Shown here piece after piece: positions 1-8,386 of a stretch of 64,000 bases of DNA (its first letter is position 1; each line of letters opens with the position of its first letter). The notes beneath the pieces were generated by a model. It was not told the DNA's origin, did not search any database, and was given only the letters and a program-made list of their open reading frames with translations. The position numbers and the translations under genes are program-made. The stretch is from Lachnospiraceae bacterium (GTDB lineage Bacteria > Bacillota > Clostridia > Lachnospirales > Lachnospiraceae), in NCBI GenBank assembly GCA_017517305.1, contig JAFWZV010000006.1:1-64000 (forward strand), in the 5' to 3' direction.

Positions 1-1294
1 AGTGACCACAGAGCAAGTTGCAGAGCAAACCACAGAAGTGACCACAGAGCAAGTTGCAGAGCAAACCACAGAAGTGACCACAGAGCAAGTTGCAGAGCAA
101 ACCACAGCAAAAACCACAGAACAAGTTGTAGAGCAAACAACTGAACAAACAACAGCGCAAGCTGTAGATAATGTAGATGAAAAGTCAAAATTTGTATTCA
201 CAGAAATAATAGAAGTAGGAAAATATTTGTTTTCTGATGATTGCAATATTATATACAATAATAATTATGTACTTTCAAGAGATGTGGAGAGGAAAATTGA
301 TGAGATTATTGCTTCTATGACTATTGAGGAAAAGGTGGGTCAGTTGTTTTTTGTTAAGAATGACGGAAGATTTGATGGAAGCATACTAAGTGATTATCCT
401 GTTGGTGGAGTTATACTTTTTAAAGGAGATTTTGCAGGAAAATCAGAGGAAACTGTGAAGGACAATATTATAAATCTTCAGGATAATAGTAAAGTTCCCC
501 TTTTGATTGGTATAGACGAGGAGGGAGGAACAGTAGTCAGACTTAGCTGTTATTCTATGTTGGCGCCATATCAATTTAAGTCACCTAGAGATTTGTATTA
601 TGCAGGTGGTTTTACTGGGATTAAGGAGGATGCTGTTGCAAAGTCAGAGCTTCTTTTGTCTTATGGTATTAATGTAAACTTTGCACCTGTATGTGATGTG
701 CCTGATACTAATGGTGATTTTATATATACTAGATCTTTTAGTGAGGATGTAGAACTCACAGAGGAATATGTACAGCTTATGGTTGAGACAATGAATGAAT
801 GCAATATGGGCTCGGTGCTTAAGCATTTCCCAGGGTATGGTAATAATGTGGATACTCATAACAGTGTGGCTAGAGATTTAAGACCTATTGAAGAATTTAA
901 AAATGTAGATTTGAAACCATTTCAAGCGGGTATAGATTCGGGGGCATGGTGTGTGTTGATTAACCACAATATAGTTGAATGCATGGATAAGGATAATCCT
1001 GCGTCATTGTCACCTGATGTACATGATTTGTTACGTCAGGATATGGAATTTGGTGGTGTAATTATTACTGATGATCTTATGATGAATGGAATTGCTAATC
1101 TTTATTCTAAGGAAGAGGCGGCAGTTCAAGCAGTTTTGTCAGGTAATGATATGATACTTGCTACTGATTATCAGGTTCAATATGAAGCTGTATTAAATGC
1201 TGTAAAATCAGGAAGAATTAAGGAGGAACAGGTTGAGGAATCAATAAAAAGGATTCTGAGATGGAAGTATTCCCTAGGGTTGCTTGATATATAG
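1..1294 (+). CDS. Glycoside hydrolase family 3 beta-N-acetylhexosaminidase (NagZ-like), 5' end missing
   Basis: The gene is open at the left edge, so its start, and probably an export signal, lies outside the window. The visible part begins with Thr/Glu/Gln-rich 12-residue repeats (a likely extracellular linker) and then a GH3 catalytic domain. Motifs seen are LIGIDEEGG, the NagZ-type loop KHFPGYG near base 820 (family consensus KHFPGHG, so the second His is Tyr here) followed by DTH, and TDDLMM near 1070, which carries the Asp nucleophile. Family members remove N-acetylglucosamine from muropeptides or glycans. The repeat linker suggests a surface-tethered enzyme acting on cell wall or host/plant glycans, which is inference. 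A strong terminator follows. The GH3 call is firm; the exact substrate is not. Confidence 0.88.
   Translation, partial: VTTEQVAEQTTEVTTEQVAEQTTEVTTEQVAEQTTAKTTEQVVEQTTEQTTAQAVDNVDEKSKFVFTEIIEVGKYLFSDDCNIIYNNNYVLSRDVERKIDEIIASMTIEEKVGQLFFVKNDGRFDGSILSDYPVGGVILFKGDFAGKSEETVKDNIINLQDNSKVPLLIGIDEEGGTVVRLSCYSMLAPYQFKSPRDLYYAGGFTGIKEDAVAKSELLLSYGINVNFAPVCDVPDTNGDFIYTRSFSEDVELTEEYVQLMVETMNECNMGSVLKHFPGYGNNVDTHNSVARDLRPIEEFKNVDLKPFQAGIDSGAWCVLINHNIVECMDKDNPASLSPDVHDLLRQDMEFGGVIITDDLMMNGIANLYSKEEAAVQAVLSGNDMILATDYQVQYEAVLNAVKSGRIKEEQVEESIKRILRWKYSLGLLDI
2..145 (+). repeat. Four tandem 36-bp repeats encoding TTEQ-type linker
   Basis: Units at 2-37, 38-73 and 74-109 are almost identical and encode V-T-T-E-Q-V-A-E-Q-T-T-E. 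The fourth, 110-145, has diverged. More copies may lie left of the window. The length is a multiple of three, so copy-number change would alter linker length without breaking the frame. Confidence 0.9.
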
Positions 1295-1368
1295 ATTTAT
1301 AAAACATATATTAGTAAAATTATATAGATAATACAAAAATATTTTATAAATATTATTGGTTGTTTTAT

Positions 1369-1396
1369 AAAAGCAGAGTTTTAAACTCTGCTTTTT
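1369..1396 (+). terminator. Intrinsic terminator after the GH3 gene
   Basis: A 13-base arm AAAAGCAGAGTTT is followed at once by its exact reverse complement, ending in a run of T. The apex must open to make a loop. Confidence 0.85.
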
Positions 1397-1457
1397 CAAC
1401 ATTTGTTGATAAAAGGTTAAAAAATTAAAATAGTTTGTGAAATAATAATGAATACTA

Positions 1458-1486
1458 TTGACTTAAATATTATTAATGATAATATA
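1458..1486 (+). promoter_or_regulatory. Promoter of the MarR-type regulator
   Basis: TTGACT, a 17-base spacer and AATATA, with overlapping TATACT. It lies about 45 bases upstream of the start codon. Confidence 0.5.
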
Positions 1487-1531
1487 CTTTAATATTGAAA
1501 AAGTTTCATATTAAACTAAGGAGGAAGGCTT

Positions 1532-1975
1532 ATGTGTGAGATGGAATCAATTATGTTTACTAATTTGAGTAAATTTAAAAAGCTGTATGAGAGACAATTA
1601 TGTAGTATATATGAAAAATACGATTTGAGAAAGATCGATATGGAAATAGTTGTATATCTTGCGAATTGTGGCAATGAGGATACTGCTAGAGATATTGCTA
1701 ATACAAATATGTTTACAAAAGGACATATATCCCAGTCTGTGAAGAGACTTAGTGATTTGGGTTTTATATCAATTAACCAGGACGCTAAGGATATGAGAGT
1801 ACAGCATCTTAAGCTTACTGACAATGTTAGACCTATGTTAAAGGAACTAAAGGAAGAAAAGGATAAGGTTGCTTCCGTTGTATTTGCAGGGGTGACCGAG
1901 GAAGAAAGTAAGGTTGTTAGACAGGTGTTTGATAAGATGTGTGAAAACATTATGAAAGATATGAACCAGGAGTAA
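1532..1975 (+). CDS. MarR-family transcriptional regulator
   Basis: A 147-residue winged-helix protein of typical MarR length. A strong AAGGAGG sits 7 bases before the ATG. Residues about 30-100 show the MarR pattern: a helix with DMEIVVYLANCGNEDTA, a recognition helix region FTKGHISQSVKRLSDLGFI, and a wing around INQDAKDMRVQHLKLTD. The C-terminal helix is charged and probably dimerises. It stands alone with its own promoter. The target is unknown; the nearest genes (damaged zinc-ribbon gene, DUF5685, J-domain gene) give no clear effector. The N-terminal MCEME has two Met codons; the first fits the ribosome binding site. Confidence 0.85.
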   Translation: MCEMESIMFTNLSKFKKLYERQLCSIYEKYDLRKIDMEIVVYLANCGNEDTARDIANTNMFTKGHISQSVKRLSDLGFISINQDAKDMRVQHLKLTDNVRPMLKELKEEKDKVASVVFAGVTEEESKVVRQVFDKMCENIMKDMNQE

Positions 1976-2016
1976 GGACTTGTTTATAAATATAAAGAAC
2001 TTCAGGAGGCAAAGGT

Positions 2017-2167
2017 GTGAGACAGAAATTTATGATCTTTATGAGGGGAAGATATGGAGTAGATAAAATGTCCTGAGTGTGGGCAGAAGGTAAATGTACC
2101 AAGAGGTCACGGTAAGATAGAGGTTACTTGTCCCAAATGTAGTATGAAGTTTGTTAGAAGGAGCTAG
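2017..2167 (+). pseudogene. Internally deleted small membrane/zinc-ribbon protein
   Basis: A GTG at 2017 after AGGAGG opens a frame reading VRQKFMIFMRGRYGVDKMS, which stops at 2074-2076. Starting at 2066 in another frame, the DNA reads KCPECGQKVNVPRG followed by a CPKC, and ends at 2165-2167. The two halves match the N-terminal end and the C-terminal zinc ribbon of a small protein that I recall from Lachnospiraceae, normally with transmembrane residues between them. Here the middle is missing and the frames do not match, so a non-triplet internal deletion is the simplest explanation. The next gene starts 2 bases after the second stop. The family likeness is from memory and was not searched. 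Confidence 0.65.
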
Positions 2168-2169
2168 CA

Positions 2170-3048
2170 ATGTTTGGTTATATAGGAGTTAACAAGCCGG
2201 AGCTAAAAATTAAAGATTTTGAGAGATATAGGGAGTATTACTGTGGTTTGTGTCATAGCTTAGGTAATCATCATGGATTGCTGGGACAGATAAGCTTAAG
2301 CTACGATGCAACATTTGCGGCAGTGCTCCTGTCTGCTTTATATGAGCCCGTAACCTATAGAATGCAAAGTGGATGTGTGTTACATCCGGTGGGCAAGAAG
2401 AAATATCTGTCTAATCAGTTTATTGATTATGTGGCAGATATGAATGTGCTGCTTACCTATTATAAGTGCCAGGATGATTGGAATGATGAGAAGAACTTGG
2501 TTAAGCTTGGGTATGGAGTTACTCTTAAAAAACAGGCAAAAGTAGTGGAGTCAAGATATCCAGGGAAAGCAGAGAACATTAAGTCAGCCTTAAACTCTAT
2601 ATATGAGCTGGAAAAAAACTGTAATGCAAATATCGACAAGCTATCCAATGCATTTGGTGATATAATGGCAGAGATACTTGATGTATCTGCTGGGGATTTA
2701 GATGCAAGGGATAAGAACAGATATGGCGATATGTGGAAGGGTGAACTAAGAACCTTGGGCTTTAATCTTGGCAAATTCATATATATTATGGATGCTTTCG
2801 ATGATGTGGAAAAGGATATGAAGAAGGGGAGCTTTAACCCTTTTATGGATAGATACAAGGCATGCTTACAGGATGAGCTTACCATGGGAGAATTTGATGC
2901 TTATGTGGAGAAGCTTCTTATGATGTGTGCCAGTGATATGGCAAAGTCCTATGAGAGACTTCCTATAATACATGAGACTGCAATACTTAGGAATATCATA
3001 TATTCAGGTATATGGATGAAGTTCATTAGTATATGTAAAGACAGATAA
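2170..3048 (+). CDS. DUF5685 family protein
   Basis: A 292-residue protein of unknown function that matches my memory of the DUF5685 family. The start MFGYIGVNKPELK and the motif YYCGLCHSLG (two Cys spaced CxxC) near residue 25 are characteristic. The C-terminal half carries a conserved acidic stretch DAFDDVEKD followed by KKGSFNPF near residue 220, the kind of Asp cluster that could bind a metal or phosphate. No signal peptide or clear membrane segment was seen. It is followed by a J-domain gene and preceded by a damaged zinc-ribbon gene, and I recall this trio as a recurrent arrangement in Lachnospiraceae. The ribosome binding site (AAGGAG) overlaps the end of the pseudogene. Confidence 0.7.
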   Translation: MFGYIGVNKPELKIKDFERYREYYCGLCHSLGNHHGLLGQISLSYDATFAAVLLSALYEPVTYRMQSGCVLHPVGKKKYLSNQFIDYVADMNVLLTYYKCQDDWNDEKNLVKLGYGVTLKKQAKVVESRYPGKAENIKSALNSIYELEKNCNANIDKLSNAFGDIMAEILDVSAGDLDARDKNRYGDMWKGELRTLGFNLGKFIYIMDAFDDVEKDMKKGSFNPFMDRYKACLQDELTMGEFDAYVEKLLMMCASDMAKSYERLPIIHETAILRNIIYSGIWMKFISICKDR

Positions 3049-3158
3049 GCTGGTAATAATTAGAGGCTGACTTGAATGAAAGTGAGATTAGCCCCAAGTT
3101 ATGTGCATAGCATATGATAACATAAAAAATTAGGTAAAATATTCGGGAGAAAAAGATT

Positions 3159-3917
3159 ATGAGAGATCCTTATGCTGTATTAGGATTACAAAACGGTGCC
3201 TCTGAGGATGAGGTTAAAAAAGCATATAGAAAATTAAGTAGAAAGTATCATCCGGATGCTAATATAAACAATCCTAACAAGGATGCTATGGAGCAGAAGT
3301 TTATAGAGGTTCAGGCAGCTTATGATGCCATTATGAACAAGAAAACCGGTGGCTATGGTCCAGGTTCAAGCTACAGTTCAGGAGGAACATCAGGCTATGG
3401 TTCCTCGGGGTTTAATGGCTCAGGCTTTAGTCAGACAAGCTTTAACAGCTATGAGGACTTTTTTAGAGCCTTTATGGGCTTTGCAGCTGGAGGCGGTGAC
3501 CCATTTGGTGGAGCTAGGAATCAGGGTGGTGGTACATCTCAGACTGAAAGCAGACTTAATGCGGCTCAGAATTTCATTATGAACAGAATGTATGCTGAAG
3601 CTCTTAGAACTCTTAGTGATATAGATGAGAGAAGTGCTAAGTGGTACTATTTAAGTGCGGCGGCTAACCATGGCGCAGGCAACCACGCCACAGCTATGGA
3701 CCATATAGACACAGCTATATCTATGGAGCCGAATAACTCTGAGTACAGACGTCTTAAGGAACGTATGCAGGGTGGTGGAGACTGGTACAATATGCGTACC
3801 AGAAGCTATGGTATGCCTAATGTAAGGACATATGGCTGTTCCAGCTGTTGTACAGAGCTATGCTGTAACTATTTGCTGTGTAATGCATGTACTCCTTGGG
3901 GTGGTATGTGCTGTTAG
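3159..3917 (+). CDS. J-domain (DnaJ-like) protein with Cys-rich tail
   Basis: A 252-residue protein. Residues 1-65 are a complete J domain, with the HPD tripeptide in [13 protein letters not shown] that stimulates DnaK. A Gly/Ser/Tyr-rich linker follows (about 65-130), then a helical segment resembling tetratricopeptide repeats ([20 protein letters not shown] and [15 protein letters not shown]). The last 25 residues are rich in Cys ([21 protein letters not shown]) and could bind metal or be lipid-modified. It lacks the zinc-finger and substrate domains of classical DnaJ, so it is a specialised co-chaperone. GGGAGA precedes the ATG. It is co-directional with DUF5685 across a 110-base gap. Confidence 0.85.
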   Translation: MRDPYAVLGLQNGASEDEVKKAYRKLSRKYHPDANINNPNKDAMEQKFIEVQAAYDAIMNKKTGGYGPGSSYSSGGTSGYGSSGFNGSGFSQTSFNSYEDFFRAFMGFAAGGGDPFGGARNQGGGTSQTESRLNAAQNFIMNRMYAEALRTLSDIDERSAKWYYLSAAANHGAGNHATAMDHIDTAISMEPNNSEYRRLKERMQGGGDWYNMRTRSYGMPNVRTYGCSSCCTELCCNYLLCNACTPWGGMCC

Positions 3918-3933
3918 GATGAGAAATAAAAAA

Positions 3934-3990
3934 AGATAATATATTATCTAGAAGTAGCAAAATTAGGATATAATGGATAATATATTATCT
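3934..3990. terminator. Paired palindromes between convergent genes, probably bidirectional terminator
   Basis: The palindrome GATAATATATTATC occurs twice, at about 3935-3948 and 3976-3989. On the - strand the first copy is followed by a long T run (for the LysR gene); on the + strand the second is followed by GTTTTATT (for the J-domain gene). Being copies of one palindrome, they can also pair with each other. Confidence 0.55.
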
Positions 3991-3996
3991 GTTTTA

Positions 3997-5073
3997 TTAA
4001 TTGTTGCAAAAATCAAGAAATTTATTTAATACAGTAGATTTATTCTTATTACTAGAATATATAAATCCTACTGTTCTTTTTTCTATCTCTTTTTCTAAAG
4101 GTAATTCAATAATCTTTCCAGTTTCAAGATAATCCAAGGCAAATTCCCTAACTACGCTGGCTACTCCCATACCGATAGATGCAAAGTCTATAAGAAGGTC
4201 CATATTATTAACCTCAAGGACCTGGTTAGGATAGATGCCTTCTGAGGCAAGGTAAGCGTCAATATGGGTTCTGGTTACATTGTTCTTTTCCAACAGCATA
4301 AGATTGGATTTTTCAAGTATATCTTTGATGGATAACTTGCCAGGCATATTGGCTTTCCTGCTGATGTTATCTAGAGCAGAATCAGTTGAAGGACTTGGTT
4401 TATCTAAATCTGACATTACTGATTTTAATTTGTCTGATGTAGATTCTTTGTCGTCACTAATAAATGATGTAATATTTCCAGCAAACATCCATTGATATTC
4501 GTTCTCCTGAGGAACATGGTCAGTTTCTCTTAGGTGCAGGTTATCCAGATAACTATCAGATGTAACAAATATATCATGAATAGTAGTAAGCTCCTTGTAT
4601 GTAAAGCCTTTGGGTATATCGGTTTCGCAGATAAGTCCCAAATCAATCTTGCCATCAGATAAGAGATTTAAAGTATTCTTAGTAGAGTGACAACGAATAG
4701 TAACCTTAATATGAGGATTCTCATCGATGAAATCCTTAAGGTAATCTAATAATATATGCTTACAAAGGGAAGTACTAACACCTATCTTAAGCTGACCGAT
4801 ACCTAAGTCATGAATTTTCTTAATCTCATCCTCGGCCTGGTTAATGCTGTCAAATGCATTGCCTATATGTTGGTATAATATTTCACCTTCCTCAGTTAAT
4901 GATACACCCTTAGAGGTACGGGAGAAGAGGGTAACTCCTAAGCCTTTTTCTAAGTTGGATATGGATTTACTAATAGCAGGCTGGCTGATAAACAATTTGT
5001 CTGCTGCCTTGCTAATGTTACCAAGAGAAGCAACAGTGTAAAATATTCTGTAATTATTCAAATTTTCGTACAT
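3997..5073 (-). CDS. LysR-family transcriptional regulator, probable regulator of the leuCD operon
   Basis: A 358-residue protein. Residues 1-60 form a classical LysR winged helix (FYTVASLGNISKAADKLF, then ISQPAISKSISNLEKGLG). The effector domain follows (from about residue 90, IGQLKIGVSTSLCKHILLDYL). The protein is about 55 residues longer than a typical LysR. The extra piece is a hydrophilic Ser/Asp/Lys-rich stretch around residues 195-250, inside the effector domain. It is transcribed divergently from leuC, and the gap contains a T-N11-A inverted repeat of the kind LysR proteins bind. Control of the branched-chain operon, with a pathway intermediate as coinducer, is inference from position. 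The start has a good site on the - strand (AAGGAGATAAAAA). Confidence 0.85.
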   Translation of the reverse strand: MYENLNNYRIFYTVASLGNISKAADKLFISQPAISKSISNLEKGLGVTLFSRTSKGVSLTEEGEILYQHIGNAFDSINQAEDEIKKIHDLGIGQLKIGVSTSLCKHILLDYLKDFIDENPHIKVTIRCHSTKNTLNLLSDGKIDLGLICETDIPKGFTYKELTTIHDIFVTSDSYLDNLHLRETDHVPQENEYQWMFAGNITSFISDDKESTSDKLKSVMSDLDKPSPSTDSALDNISRKANMPGKLSIKDILEKSNLMLLEKNNVTRTHIDAYLASEGIYPNQVLEVNNMDLLIDFASIGMGVASVVREFALDYLETGKIIELPLEKEIEKRTVGFIYSSNKNKSTVLNKFLDFCNN

Positions 5074-5135
5074 TTTTTATCTCCTTAAGCTGTAAAACGA
5101 AATATTAACTATATGTAATATATCATTAATTAGCT

Positions 5136-5150
5136 ATAACTTCAAGTTAT
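5136..5150. promoter_or_regulatory. LysR-type operator (T-N11-A inverted repeat)
   Basis: ATAACTTCAAGTTAT is a perfect inverted repeat apart from its central base and contains T-N11-A. Its centre lies about 65 bases upstream of the start point predicted for leuC, the usual position of a LysR recognition site. Confidence 0.6.
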
Positions 5151-5172
5151 ATCAGATATTCTTATTATATAT

Positions 5173-5201
5173 TTTAATTATATTTTTATATATGTTACAA
5201 T
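5173..5201 (+). promoter_or_regulatory. Predicted leuC operon promoter
   Basis: TACAAT at 5196-5201 is a fair -10 box. The region 17 bases upstream, TTTAAT, is a poor -35, as expected if the LysR protein activates the promoter. Confidence 0.45.
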
Positions 5202-5266
5202 GCACTGAATAATAGGATACATATAAATAAGTATACAAATATTAATAATAAATGGAGGTAACCGAT

Positions 5267-6532
5267 ATGGGTATGACAATGACACAGAAAATACTTGCTA
5301 AGCATGCTGGTTTAGACTCAGTTGTAGCTGGTCAGTTAATCGAGGCAGACTTAGATTTAGTATTAGGTAATGACGTTACTACACCGGTAGCGATTCATGA
5401 GATGGAGAAGTTTAATAAGAAGGATGTCTTCGACAAGGAGAAGATAGCACTTGTTATGGACCATTTCACACCTAATAAGGATATTAAGAGTGCTGAGCAT
5501 TGTAAGTGTGTAAGAGAGTTCTCATGTGCTAATCAGATTAAGAATTACTTTGACGTGGGAGAGATGGGTATCGAGCATGCACTTCTTCCTGAGAAGGGAC
5601 TTATCGTTGCAGGAGAGACTTGTATCGGTGCAGATTCACATACATGTACATATGGTGCTTTAGGTGCATTTTCAACAGGTGTTGGAAGTACTGATATGGC
5701 AGCAGGTATGGCAACTGGTAAGGCGTGGTTCAAGGTTCCATCAGCTATTAAGTTTAATATAGTTGGCGAGAAGGCCCCTTGGATTAGCGGTAAGGATGTT
5801 ATTCTTCACATTATCGGTATGATTGGTGTAGACGGAGCACTTTACAAGTCTATGGAGTTTGTTGGTGAGGGTATTAAGAACCTTACTATGGATGATAGAT
5901 TTACTATAGCAAATATGGCTATTGAGGCTGGTGCTAAGAATGGTATCTTCCCAGTTGATGAGCTTACTGAGGAGTATATGAAGGAGGCATCTACTAAGAC
6001 TTGGACTAAGTACGAGGCTGATGCTGATGCAGAGTATGATGAGGAGTACACTATTGACTTATCAACACTTAAGCCAACAGTTGCATTTCCACATCTTCCA
6101 GAGAATACAAAGACTATCGATGAGGTAGGGGATATAAAGATTGACCAGGTTGTAATTGGTTCATGTACTAATGGACGTATCTCAGATATGAGAATTGCTG
6201 CTGAGATTATGAAGGATAAGAAGGTTGCCAAGGGACTTAGAGTTATCATTATCCCTGGTACACAGAAGATATATCTTCAGATGATTAAGGAAGGCCTTGC
6301 AGAAATATTTATTAATGCAGGAGCAATTGTTTCAACTCCAACCTGTGGACCATGTCTCGGTGGACATATGGGTGTTATGGCAGCAGGTGAGAAGTGTGTA
6401 TCAACTACTAACCGTAACTTTGTTGGTCGTATGGGTCATGTTGATTCAGAGGTTTATCTTGCAAGCCCAGCTGTTGCAGCTGCATCAGCAATCACTGGTA
6501 AGATTAGCTGCCCATGTGAAGTAATGAACTAG
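5267..6532 (+). CDS. leuC: 3-isopropylmalate dehydratase large subunit
   Basis: With LeuD this enzyme isomerises 2-isopropylmalate to 3-isopropylmalate in leucine synthesis. The protein is 421 residues, the size of the shorter HacA-like LeuC family. Iron-sulfur cluster Cys are seen in VIGSCTNGR and [11 protein letters not shown], and the aconitase-fold sequence [12 protein letters not shown] is intact. An in-frame ATG exists at 5252, but GGAGGT at 5254-5259 lies inside that extension and is ideally spaced for the ATG at 5267, so I chose the latter. leuD follows 12 bases later. This is the first gene of a long biosynthetic run. leuA is not in the window. Confidence 0.96.
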   Translation: MGMTMTQKILAKHAGLDSVVAGQLIEADLDLVLGNDVTTPVAIHEMEKFNKKDVFDKEKIALVMDHFTPNKDIKSAEHCKCVREFSCANQIKNYFDVGEMGIEHALLPEKGLIVAGETCIGADSHTCTYGALGAFSTGVGSTDMAAGMATGKAWFKVPSAIKFNIVGEKAPWISGKDVILHIIGMIGVDGALYKSMEFVGEGIKNLTMDDRFTIANMAIEAGAKNGIFPVDELTEEYMKEASTKTWTKYEADADAEYDEEYTIDLSTLKPTVAFPHLPENTKTIDEVGDIKIDQVVIGSCTNGRISDMRIAAEIMKDKKVAKGLRVIIIPGTQKIYLQMIKEGLAEIFINAGAIVSTPTCGPCLGGHMGVMAAGEKCVSTTNRNFVGRMGHVDSEVYLASPAVAAASAITGKISCPCEVMN

Positions 6533-6544
6533 GAGGTATATATA

Positions 6545-7030
6545 ATGAAAGCATTCGGAACAGTACATAAATATGGTGACAATGTAGATACAGATGTAAT
6601 TATTCCAGCTAGATATCTTAATTCATCAGACCCATCAGAGCTTGCAAAAAGCTGTATGGAGGATATCGATAAGGATTTCGTAAATAGAGTAAAGCCTGGA
6701 GATATTATGGTGGCTAATAAGAACTTTGGATGTGGTTCATCTAGAGAGCATGCGCCTATAGCAATTAAGGCTTCAGGTATTTCTTGTGTTATAGCAGAGA
6801 CATTTGCAAGAATATTTTATAGAAATGCTATTAATATAGGACTTCCTATTATAGAGTGTCCTGAGGCTGCAAAGGGAATCGACGCAGGAGATCAGGTTGA
6901 AATCGACTTCGACAGCGGAATGATTTACAACAAGACTAAGGGAACTGAGTTTAAGGGTCAGGCATTCCCACCATTTATGCAGGAGATAATTAAGAACGAG
7001 GGACTTATTAATTATATTAATAATAAGTAA
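6545..7030 (+). CDS. leuD: 3-isopropylmalate dehydratase small subunit
   Basis: This 161-residue protein is the swivelling small subunit that completes the LeuC active site. It starts with the usual [21 protein letters not shown] and carries the substrate loop [12 protein letters not shown]. Its length is normal for the short LeuD family. AGGAGGT is placed 7 bases before the ATG, partly overlapping the leuC stop region, which points to coupled expression. It is followed after 17 bases by an unrelated membrane protein gene instead of leuB. Confidence 0.96.
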   Translation: MKAFGTVHKYGDNVDTDVIIPARYLNSSDPSELAKSCMEDIDKDFVNRVKPGDIMVANKNFGCGSSREHAPIAIKASGISCVIAETFARIFYRNAINIGLPIIECPEAAKGIDAGDQVEIDFDSGMIYNKTKGTEFKGQAFPPFMQEIIKNEGLINYINNK

Positions 7031-7047
7031 GATAAAAGGAGGATTAT

Positions 7048-7701
7048 ATGGAATTTAAGATTAATCCTAATAATGTGGCAGAAGAAACCACAAGTGATTA
7101 CAATCGCTTTGAACAAAATGATTTCCTGATTACAAGTGCTAGTGATAATTTGTTTAATAATCCTGGACAGAGCAAAGATAAGAATAATGTAGTAACTCAT
7201 AATCAGTACGGCATGAGATGGTATCTCTTCATGGTGTGGGGAGTGTTGATTTATTACCCAATATCTTTAATGTCATCGGTTATAACAAATTTTAAGACAG
7301 TAGATACGTATAAGGATATGATGGGGAGATATGGATCCTCTTATTACACCATAATGTTTGCATTTATGATAATAACTATTATCTTTGAATGTGCACTTAT
7401 TTACCTTGCCATTAAGACGAGAAATGAACTCCTTGATTTTAAAGCAAGTGGTGTAAAAAATCTTAAAACATGCTTGCTTGCTCCTGGAATATATGTGGTA
7501 ATAGTTTTTGTCATATATTTGCTTGTGGTAGAAAAGGAGCAGGGTGGAACTGTAGGAGAGTTCTTTGGCGTATTGTTTAATCCAAAATACTTCTTCAAAT
7601 ATGGAGTATGGAAGATATATGCTTATATTGCGGCGTATATAGCTTTTGTAGTAGGAAATATAAAATATTTTAATAACAGAAAGAATTATTTTAAATTATA
7701 A
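7048..7701 (+). CDS. Uncharacterised membrane protein inside the leu operon (paralogue A)
   Basis: A 217-residue protein with no family that I recognise. The first 60 residues are hydrophilic, rich in Asn, Asp and Thr. Then come four probable membrane segments: around GMRWYLFMVWGVLIYYPISL, YYTIMFAFMIITIIFECALIY, LAPGIYVVIVFVIYLLVV, and IYAYIAAYIAFVVG near the end. It ends with IKYFNNRKNYFKL. The next gene has the same GM(R/K)WY entry to its first helix, a central RY motif and a closing YF-NRK, so the two look like divergent paralogues. This one lacks the zinc ribbon of its neighbour. AAAGGAGG precedes the ATG. No role in leucine synthesis can be read from the sequence. Confidence 0.6.
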   Translation: MEFKINPNNVAEETTSDYNRFEQNDFLITSASDNLFNNPGQSKDKNNVVTHNQYGMRWYLFMVWGVLIYYPISLMSSVITNFKTVDTYKDMMGRYGSSYYTIMFAFMIITIIFECALIYLAIKTRNELLDFKASGVKNLKTCLLAPGIYVVIVFVIYLLVVEKEQGGTVGEFFGVLFNPKYFFKYGVWKIYAYIAAYIAFVVGNIKYFNNRKNYFKL

Positions 7702-7726
7702 ATAAATTTACGAAGGAGTAGTAACT

Positions 7727-8362
7727 ATGGTTTGTAAGGAATGTGGAACTGTGATTCCAGACGGACAATATACTTGTTACGTGTGTGGAGCGTTTGTAGG
7801 AACAATGCCTGCACAGTCTGAACCCCCAACTTATCAGCAACCGCAGATGGGACAGTATAATGGAAATAATACATATCAAAACATGATGAATCAGCCTAAT
7901 ACATATAGTATGGGAAGTTACGCGCCAGAACTTGGGATGAAGTGGTACAAGTTTTTAATTTATTTTATGTTGTTCTTCTCATGCATTGGAAATATTTGGA
8001 ATGGTATCAACATATTTACAGGTGGTCACTATGATGGACAAAAGGATTTAGTATATAGATATTATGATGGCTTGCAGACGGTTGATATGATAATGGGTGT
8101 TCTTAGTATTTTACTAGGTGTCTATGCATTGTTTGTTAGATTTGCTTTGGCTGATTTTAAGAGAGTAGGACCGATGATGTTTATTGGCATATATGTTTTT
8201 TCTGTTGTGATGAATATATTATATGCCTTAATGGTAATGGGAGTTACGGTAGAATTTACATTTACTGATGTGTACAGTCCTATATCTATGATTACACATG
8301 TAATTATGATAAGTGCAAACTATGTGTACTTTAAGAATAGAAAACATTTATTTGTTAACTAG
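7727..8362 (+). CDS. Zinc-ribbon membrane protein inside the leu operon (paralogue B)
   Basis: A 211-residue protein. Residues 1-25 form a zinc ribbon with two CxxC pairs (VCKECG and YTCYVCG). A Gln/Asn/Pro/Tyr-rich linker follows to about residue 65, and then four probable membrane helices, starting at GMKWYKFLIYFMLFF and ending at a C-terminal YVYFKNRKHLFVN. The layout, ribbon plus flexible linker plus membrane bundle, is common in Firmicutes proteins of unknown role. The membrane part parallels the preceding gene. CGAAGGAG precedes the ATG, and leuB starts 24 bases downstream, so it is probably co-transcribed with the leucine genes. Function unknown. Confidence 0.6.
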   Translation: MVCKECGTVIPDGQYTCYVCGAFVGTMPAQSEPPTYQQPQMGQYNGNNTYQNMMNQPNTYSMGSYAPELGMKWYKFLIYFMLFFSCIGNIWNGINIFTGGHYDGQKDLVYRYYDGLQTVDMIMGVLSILLGVYALFVRFALADFKRVGPMMFIGIYVFSVVMNILYALMVMGVTVEFTFTDVYSPISMITHVIMISANYVYFKNRKHLFVN

Positions 8363-8386
8363 ATTTTTGTTTGGAGGAAAGAAAAA

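Noticed and set aside
5074-5266. T-box or riboswitch in the leuC leader
   Set aside because: The transcript leader would be about 60 bases, too short for a T-box, and no specifier or antiterminator is visible.
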